Part shown: positions 57,408 to 64,000 of the stretch, piece by piece
How the letters are laid out: each line of letters starts with the position of its first letter
How positions within the stretch are numbered: the first letter of the stretch is position 1
NCBI RefSeq assembly: GCF_025499425.1
Contig: NZ_JAIMCB010000002.1
Span: 124,001 to 188,000, forward strand
Length of the DNA stretch: 64,000 nt
Origin: Acidiferrimicrobium sp. IK
GTDB taxonomy: Bacteria > Actinomycetota > Acidimicrobiia > Acidimicrobiales > Palsa-688
Direction: 5' to 3'
Translations under genes and position numbers: made by a program
Notes under the pieces: generated by a model
Databases searched by the model: none
What the model was told of the DNA's origin: nothing
The model's input: the letters and a program-made list of their open reading frames with translations, nothing else

Positions 57408-58780
57408 GGGCCGGTGTCCCACAGGCTGTCGATGGCGTAACGCAGCCGAGGGCCGACCTCGCCGAGCAGGGCGTGGGAACCGCCGGCGACGACGGTGCGG
57501 CCGTCGACCACCACGTTGGTGACGTCACTCCCCCGGGCCGCGAACACCGCCGCGGCCGCCGCGCCGGCGCCGGAGCCGGAGAAGGTGCCGGCCAACCCGA
57601 CGCCGTCGGTGCGAACGGTGACCATGTCGGCGGCGTAGCCGGCCGCCAGGCGGCCCACGCCGGGCCAGCCGAGCGCCGCGGCCCCGGCCGCGGTGGCCGC
57701 CTCGAGGAGGCGCCCCGGTGCGTGCAGGCCGCGCTCGCCGGTGGCCAGGCGCTGGTCCAGCTCGACGGCCCGAGCCTCCTCCCACACGTCGATGACCGCG
57801 TGGGAGTCGGTGCCGAGGCAAAGGGCGCTCCCGGCGTTCCAGAGCGCGGCGGCCGGGCCGATCCCGTCAGCCAGGTCCCGTTCGGTGGTCGGGCACATGC
57901 AGACGCTGGAGCGGCTCGCCCCGAGGAGAGCGACGTCGTCGCCGGTGAGGTGGGTGGCGTGGACCGCGGTGAACCGCTCGCCGAGCGCCTCGAGGGCGCC
58001 GAGCAGCCCGGTCGGGGTCCGGCCGTACGCGGCGAGGCAGGCGTCGTTCTCGGCCGGCTGCTCGCTGACATGGGCGTGGAGCGGGGCCCGGTGGTGGCGG
58101 GCCCACCCCACCACCGTCGCGATGGAGCCGGGCGGCACCGCTCGCACCGAGTGGATCGCGGCGCCGACTCGGACCGTCCTCGCCGCGGCGGGGACCGTCG
58201 AGATCAGCCCTTCGAGGCGCGACGCCCACCCGTCGGCGCCAGCGTCGGCGAACCGGCGTTGCACGTCGTTGAGCGGGGTGCCGATGCCGCCTGTCAGGTA
58301 GCAGGCGTCGAGAAGGGTGAGGCGCACGCCGGCGTCGGCCGCGGCGGCCAGGACGGCTTCGCCCATTGCGTCGTGGCGGTAGGCCCGGCCGCCGGGCCCG
58401 TGGTGGAGGTAGTGGAACTCGCCGACGGTGGTGATCCCCGACAGGGCCATCTCGGCGAACACCGCGGCGGCCAAGGTGCGGTAGCGGTCGGGGTCGAGGC
58501 GGGCCGCGAGGGCGTACATCCGCTCCCGCCACGTCCAAAAAGAGCCGCTGCCCGCGGCTTGGGTCCAGCCTCGAAGCGCCCGGTGGAACGCGTGTGAGTG
58601 GGCGTTGACCAGGCCGGGCAGCGTCAACCCGCCCAGCGCCTCGGCGTCGGGCGCGTCGGCGCGCCGGACCCCTGAGGTCACCGCGGTGAGCACGCCGTCG
58701 TCGCCGGCTTCGAGCAGCACCCCCGCCTCGGCGTCCTCCCCGCCGAGCCAGGCCAGCTCGCACCACCAGCGGGCGGTCAC
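57404..58780 (-). CDS. hutF: Formimidoylglutamate deiminase
   Basis: Converts N-formimino-glutamate to N-formyl-glutamate plus ammonia; amidohydrolase superfamily, 458 aa. Metal site [14 protein letters not shown], then [28 protein letters not shown] and [16 protein letters not shown], matching HutF. GTG 58780 overlaps the hutH stop by 4 nt. Its presence indicates the five-step pathway that passes through formyl-glutamate. Confidence 0.92.
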   Translation of the reverse strand: MTARWWCELAWLGGEDAEAGVLLEAGDDGVLTAVTSGVRRADAPDAEALGGLTLPGLVNAHSHAFHRALRGWTQAAGSGSFWTWRERMYALAARLDPDRYRTLAAAVFAEMALSGITTVGEFHYLHHGPGGRAYRHDAMGEAVLAAAADAGVRLTLLDACYLTGGIGTPLNDVQRRFADAGADGWASRLEGLISTVPAAARTVRVGAAIHSVRAVPPGSIATVVGWARHHRAPLHAHVSEQPAENDACLAAYGRTPTGLLGALEALGERFTAVHATHLTGDDVALLGASRSSVCMCPTTERDLADGIGPAAALWNAGSALCLGTDSHAVIDVWEEARAVELDQRLATGERGLHAPGRLLEAATAAGAAALGWPGVGRLAAGYAADMVTVRTDGVGLAGTFSGSGAGAAAAAVFAARGSDVTNVVVDGRTVVAGGSHALLGEVGPRLRYAIDSLWDTGP

Positions 58781-60339
58781 TGCAGCGGCCCGGTGTGCTC
58801 CTCGGCCGCCGCGAGGAGCCGCCCGTCGGCGACCGCGTCCACCGCCGCGTCGATCTCCGGCGCTAGGTACCGGTCGGGGCCGGGGCCCTCGACCAGGGTC
58901 CGCATGCAAGCCACCGCGGCCGCGGTGGCCGGCGCCGGGTGGAGGGGGGCTCGCAGGTCCAGGGCCCGGCAGGCGGTGAGCACCTCGATGGCCAGCACCC
59001 GTCGCAGCCCGTCGACGGAGCGGCGCAGCTTGCGGGCGGCGGCCCAGCCCATCGACACGTGGTCCTCCTGCATCGCCGAGCTGGGGATCGAGTCGACGCT
59101 GGCCGGCGCGGCCAGCCGCTTGAGCTCGGCGACGATGCCGGCCTGGGTGTACTGGGCGATCATGTGGCCGGAGTCGACGCCGGGGTCGGCGGCGAGGAAC
59201 GGCGGCAGGCCGTGGCTGCGGGCCGCGTCCAGCATCCGGTCGGTGCGCCGCTCGCTCATCGACGCCAGGTCGGCGGCGGCGATGGCGAGGAAGTCGAGGA
59301 CGTAGGCGACCGGCGCTCCGTGGAAGTTGCCGTTGGACTCGACCCGGCCGTCGGCCAGGACCACCGGGTTGTCGATCACCGCCCGCAGCTCCCTGCCGGC
59401 CACCAAGTCCGCGTGGTCCAAGGTGTCGCGGACCGCGCCGGTCACCTGCGGGGCGCAACGCAGGGAGTAGGCGTCTTGGACGCGGGGGTCGCCGTGGCGG
59501 TGGGAGGCCACGATCTCGCTGCCGTGCAGCAGCCGGAGGAGGTTGCCGGCGCTGGTGGCCTGCCCGGGATGGGGCCGGAGCGGCTCGTGGAGGTCGGCGG
59601 CGAACACCCGGTCGGTGCCGAGCAGGGCCTCCACCGACAGCGCAGTGGACAGGTCGGCGGTGCGGCACAGCCGGCGCAGGTCGTGGGAGGAGAGGATGAG
59701 CGAGCCGAGCATGCCGTCGGTGCCGTTGATCAGCGCCAGGCCCTCCTTCTCCTGCAGCTCTACGGGGGCCAGGCCGGCGCCGGCGAGGCCCGGCCCGGCC
59801 GGCGAGACCCGCCCTTCCGCGTCGAGGATCTCGCCCTCCCCCATCAAGACCAGCGCGACGTGCGCCAGCGGGGCCAGGTCCCCGCTGCAGCCGAGGGAGC
59901 CGTGTTCAGGGACCCGGGGGATGAGACCGGCGTTGAGGAGAGCGGCGTAGGCGTCGACCAGGGCGGCGCGCACCCCGGTGTGCCCGGACGCCAACGTCTT
60001 CAGCCGCAGCAGCATCATGGCCCGGACGACCTCGGCCTCGACCGGCGGGCCGGACCCCGCGGCGTGGGACCGGATGACGCTGCGCTGCAGGTCGCGCCGG
60101 CGCTGCGGCGGGATGTGGCGGGTGGCCAGGGCCCCGAAACCGGTGGACACCCCATACGCCGGCGTGGTGCCGGCGGCCAGCGCGTCGATGTGGCCTCGCG
60201 ACGCGGCGACGGCGGCCATCGCGGCCGGGGAGACCGCCACCGGGGCGCCGTCGCGAGCGACCGCGACGACGTCGGCGGGGCGCAGGCCGTCGGGCCCGAT
60301 GACGACGGGGTCGGGAGCGCCGGCGGGAAGCGGGGTCAC
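58777..60339 (-). CDS. hutH: Histidine ammonia-lyase
   Basis: First step: L-histidine to trans-urocanate and ammonia; 520 aa. Y62 in AYGVSTGFGALA, and the MIO-forming tripeptide is C151-S152-G153 in HGSLGCSGDLAPLAH, where Ala-Ser-Gly is the common form. Other motifs: QDAYSLRCAPQVTGA and NPVV. GTG 60339 overlaps the preceding stop by 4 nt; GTG 60345 is the alternative. Cytosolic tetramer in the family. Confidence 0.94.
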   Translation of the reverse strand: MTPLPAGAPDPVVIGPDGLRPADVVAVARDGAPVAVSPAAMAAVAASRGHIDALAAGTTPAYGVSTGFGALATRHIPPQRRRDLQRSVIRSHAAGSGPPVEAEVVRAMMLLRLKTLASGHTGVRAALVDAYAALLNAGLIPRVPEHGSLGCSGDLAPLAHVALVLMGEGEILDAEGRVSPAGPGLAGAGLAPVELQEKEGLALINGTDGMLGSLILSSHDLRRLCRTADLSTALSVEALLGTDRVFAADLHEPLRPHPGQATSAGNLLRLLHGSEIVASHRHGDPRVQDAYSLRCAPQVTGAVRDTLDHADLVAGRELRAVIDNPVVLADGRVESNGNFHGAPVAYVLDFLAIAAADLASMSERRTDRMLDAARSHGLPPFLAADPGVDSGHMIAQYTQAGIVAELKRLAAPASVDSIPSSAMQEDHVSMGWAAARKLRRSVDGLRRVLAIEVLTACRALDLRAPLHPAPATAAAVACMRTLVEGPGPDRYLAPEIDAAVDAVADGRLLAAAEEHTGPLQ

Positions 60340-61579
60340 CGGCACAGGCTGGCGAGGACCGCGACGAGGGCGTCGACGCCGGCCAGGCAGTCGGCTCGGG
60401 TGGCGTGCTCGGCCGGGTCATGGCTGATGCCGGTGGGGTTGCGGACAAAGAGCATGGCGGTCGGGACCGACGCGGCCAGGACCGCAGCGTCGTGGCCGGC
60501 GCCGGTCGGCAGCTGCGCGACCTTCCCGAGGCGGCCCTCGACCACCGCGGCCAGCGCAGCGCGCAACTCGGGGCGGAACTCGGCGCCGCCCGACCAGGAC
60601 TCCTCGGCCACGGTCAGCGCCACCCCTTCCCGCCCGGCCGCGGCCCGGGCGGCGTCCTCGACCCGACCGACCGCGGCCCGTACGCCCTCGGGGAGCGGGG
60701 CGCGGGCGTCGAGCCAGGCGGTGGCCCGTGACGCTATGGCGTTGGTCGCCCCCGGATGAGCCTCGACCCGGCCGATGGTCGCCAGCGCGTCGCCGGTCGC
60801 GGCGGCTTCCCGGGCCGCCAGCACCGCGTGAGCCAGGGGCAGGACCGGGTCGTGGCGGTCGGCGACGGCGGTGGTACCGGCGTGGTTGCCCTCGCCGCGG
60901 AAGTCCAGCCGCCACCGGCCGTGGGGCCACACGGCGGTGGCCACGCCGACCGGGACCCCGTCGACGGCGAGGCGGCGTCCCTGCTCGATGTGCAGCTCGA
61001 CGAAGATGCCGATGCGGCCCAACCGGTCGGGGTCGGGGCCCGGGCGCCGGTCGCCGAACCCGGCGCGGGAGCGAGCTTCGGAGAGGGTCACCCCGTCGGG
61101 GTCGGTGCGGGCCAGGGCGGTGTCGGGATCGACTTCGCCGGCCATGAGCCTGCTGCCGAGGCACGCCAGACCGAAGCGGCCGCCTTCCTCGTCGGAGAAG
61201 TTCACCACCGCCACCGGCCGGCCCGGCGCGACGCCGGCCGCCTGCAGGGCGGCGACGGCCAGGAACGCCGACACCACGCCGAGCGGGCCGTCGAACGCAC
61301 CGCCGCCGGGGACGCTGTCGAGGTGGCTGCCGGTTACGACCGCGTCGGGGCCGGGCTCGCCCCACCACGCCCACTGGTTGCCGTTGTGGTCCTCGTCGAG
61401 GGTCAGCCCGTGAGCGTCGGCCTGCTGGCGGAACCACTCGCGACAGCCGAGGTCGGCGTCGCTCCACGCCAGGCGGTGGTACCCGCCGGTGGGGGCCCGG
61501 CCGACCGGCAGCAGCGACGACCACGCCCGGTCGAACCCGGCGCCGTCAGGGACCGCGCCGGGCGCCCCGGCGGCGGACG

Positions 61580-61583
<4 letters not shown>
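60336..61583 (-). CDS. M20-family amidohydrolase (allantoate amidohydrolase/N-carbamoylase type), probable formylglutamate step
   Basis: 415 aa zinc peptidase-fold enzyme: [19 protein letters not shown] (first metal ligands), [33 protein letters not shown] in the lid domain and [12 protein letters not shown]. By sequence it would be called allantoate amidohydrolase, but it lies between hutU and hutH with 4-nt overlaps on both sides, no hutG is present, and the pathway lacks only formylglutamate hydrolysis. I infer it releases glutamate from N-formylglutamate. The same gene pairing occurs in Streptomyces hut clusters, as I recall. Confidence 0.8.
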
Positions 61584-63244
<1,661 letters not shown>

Positions 63245-63257
63245 CGCGCCGTCCCCT

Positions 63258-64000
63258 CTAGCTCTTGGCCGACGCCCAGGTGTCGCCCCACGACAGGTTG
63301 ACGGTGAGAGGCACCCGCAGCTCGGCGGCGCCGCCCATGGCGGCGCGCACCGCCTCCTCGGCGATGTCGTGCTCGTCGGGGGGCACCTCGAGGATCACCT
63401 CGTCGTGTACCTGCAAGACCAGTCTCGATGCCAGACCGGCGTCGGTCAGGCGGGCGTCGAGGCGGACCAACGCCACCTTGAAGATGTCCGCCGCCAGTCC
63501 CTGGATGCCGGCGTTCATGGCTTGACGCTCCCCAGCGGCGCGCACCTGGTAGCGGCCCGACTGCAGCTCGGGGATGAGCCGGCGGCGGCCGAAGAGCGTC
63601 TCGGTGTAGCCCCGGTCGCGGGCCTCGGCCACGACGCGGTCCATGTACGCCCGCACGTTCGGGAACCCTTCGAAGTAGGCCCGAAGGATCTGGTCGGCTT
63701 CGGCGACGGGCACACCGAGCCGCTGGGCCAGGCCGTAAGCCTCCATGCCGTAGGCCAGGCCGTAGGAGACCATCTTGGCTTTGGAGCGCATGGCTATCGT
63801 GACGTCCTCGGGTTGGACGCCGTAGATCCGCGCCGCGGTGGCGGTGTGGATGTCGGCGCCGGTCAGGAACGCCTCGACCAGCCCGGGGTCCTCGGCCAGG
63901 TGGGCGATGACCCGCAGCTCGATCTGGTTGTAGTCGGCGACGAGGAACTGGCATCCCTCCGCCGGCACGAAGCAGCTCCGGAACCGGCGGCCTTCCTCGG
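63258..64000 (-). CDS. polA: DNA polymerase I, C-terminal part (5' end beyond window)
   Basis: Repair/lagging-strand polymerase. About 247 codons of the polymerase domain are visible: [27 protein letters not shown] (motif A), [21 protein letters not shown] (motif B, finger helix) and [14 protein letters not shown] (motif C). The stop is TAG at 63258. In Actinomycetota polA normally precedes rpsA; here the hut operon and other genes lie between. Confidence 0.97.
   Translation of the reverse strand, partial: EEGRRFRSCFVPAEGCQFLVADYNQIELRVIAHLAEDPGLVEAFLTGADIHTATAARIYGVQPEDVTIAMRSKAKMVSYGLAYGMEAYGLAQRLGVPVAEADQILRAYFEGFPNVRAYMDRVVAEARDRGYTETLFGRRRLIPELQSGRYQVRAAGERQAMNAGIQGLAADIFKVALVRLDARLTDAGLASRLVLQVHDEVILEVPPDEHDIAEEAVRAAMGGAAELRVPLTVNLSWGDTWASAKS

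Noticed and set aside
58781-59668. Extension of the hutF frame into hutH
   Set aside because: Arg/Pro-rich shadow of hutH; canonical HutF starts at 58780.

Overview
This is a GC-rich chromosomal window from an actinomycete-type bacterium (phylum Actinomycetota). The evidence is the very high GC content, frequent GTG/TTG starts, and gene order. Read on the minus strand from right to left, the conserved actinobacterial backbone appears: polA (63258 to the edge), rpsA (47974-49386), coaE (29391-30008), uvrB (27312-29348), uvrA (19958-22834), uvrC (11000-13111), rapZ (9309-10154), yvcK (8410-9312), gap, pgk, tpiA (5297-8242) and secG (4930-5160). whiA, which usually sits between yvcK and gap, is missing. 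An early-branching class such as Acidimicrobiia is my best guess, but that is inference. All three subunits of the UvrABC excision nuclease are present, and uvrA carries a perfect LexA-type box.

Sets of accessory genes break up this backbone. At 1-4815 there is an oligopeptide/dipeptide ABC importer (binding lipoprotein, two permeases, one ATPase cut by the window edge). At 13344-19941 lie nadA, a membrane protein fused to a hydrolase-like domain, and a two-gene ABC exporter with one degenerate ATP site. At 22928-27305 lie a type II NADH dehydrogenase, a divergent MFS/TetR pair and a DUF72 gene. At 30133-39381 lie a BldC-like regulator, a yeast-type cytosine deaminase, and a divergent cluster that looks like putrescine/GABA catabolism: alanine dehydrogenase, permease and aldehyde dehydrogenase on the minus strand; Lrp/AsnC regulator, class III aminotransferase and FAD oxidoreductase on the plus strand. 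The aminotransferase would make alanine and Ald would recycle it to pyruvate.

The interval 40522-44080, just after ychF, is a mobile-element graveyard. It holds a tyrosine-recombinase C-terminus, a DUF6262-like scrap, a 3' piece of an IS110 transposase, an intact AAA/DUF4143 ATPase gene, a 5' piece of an IS110 transposase, and a fragment of a secreted repeat protein. The DUF4143 gene is preceded by four head-to-tail 23-bp repeats, each with a -10-like hexamer. The IS110 5' piece is preceded by a structured segment where a bridge RNA would lie. This is the least ordinary part of the window.

From 44141 to 47659 come a small membrane protein, a membrane-anchored propeller protein that looks frameshifted, an EamA permease and a CGNR zinc-finger protein; the last two share a CATG start region. 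From 49456 to 56088 come a methyltransferase, an acyl-CoA ligase, an acyl-CoA dehydrogenase homologue, a CoA-transferase and a second MFS pump. From 56127 to 63244 a complete histidine-utilisation operon (hutU, M20 amidohydrolase, hutH, hutF, hutI) lies directly behind polA, with a 4-nt overlap at every internal junction.

Many genes have a TANNNT hexamer only 5-8 nt before the start codon and no Shine-Dalgarno sequence, so leaderless transcripts appear common. No tRNA, rRNA or CRISPR array was found.
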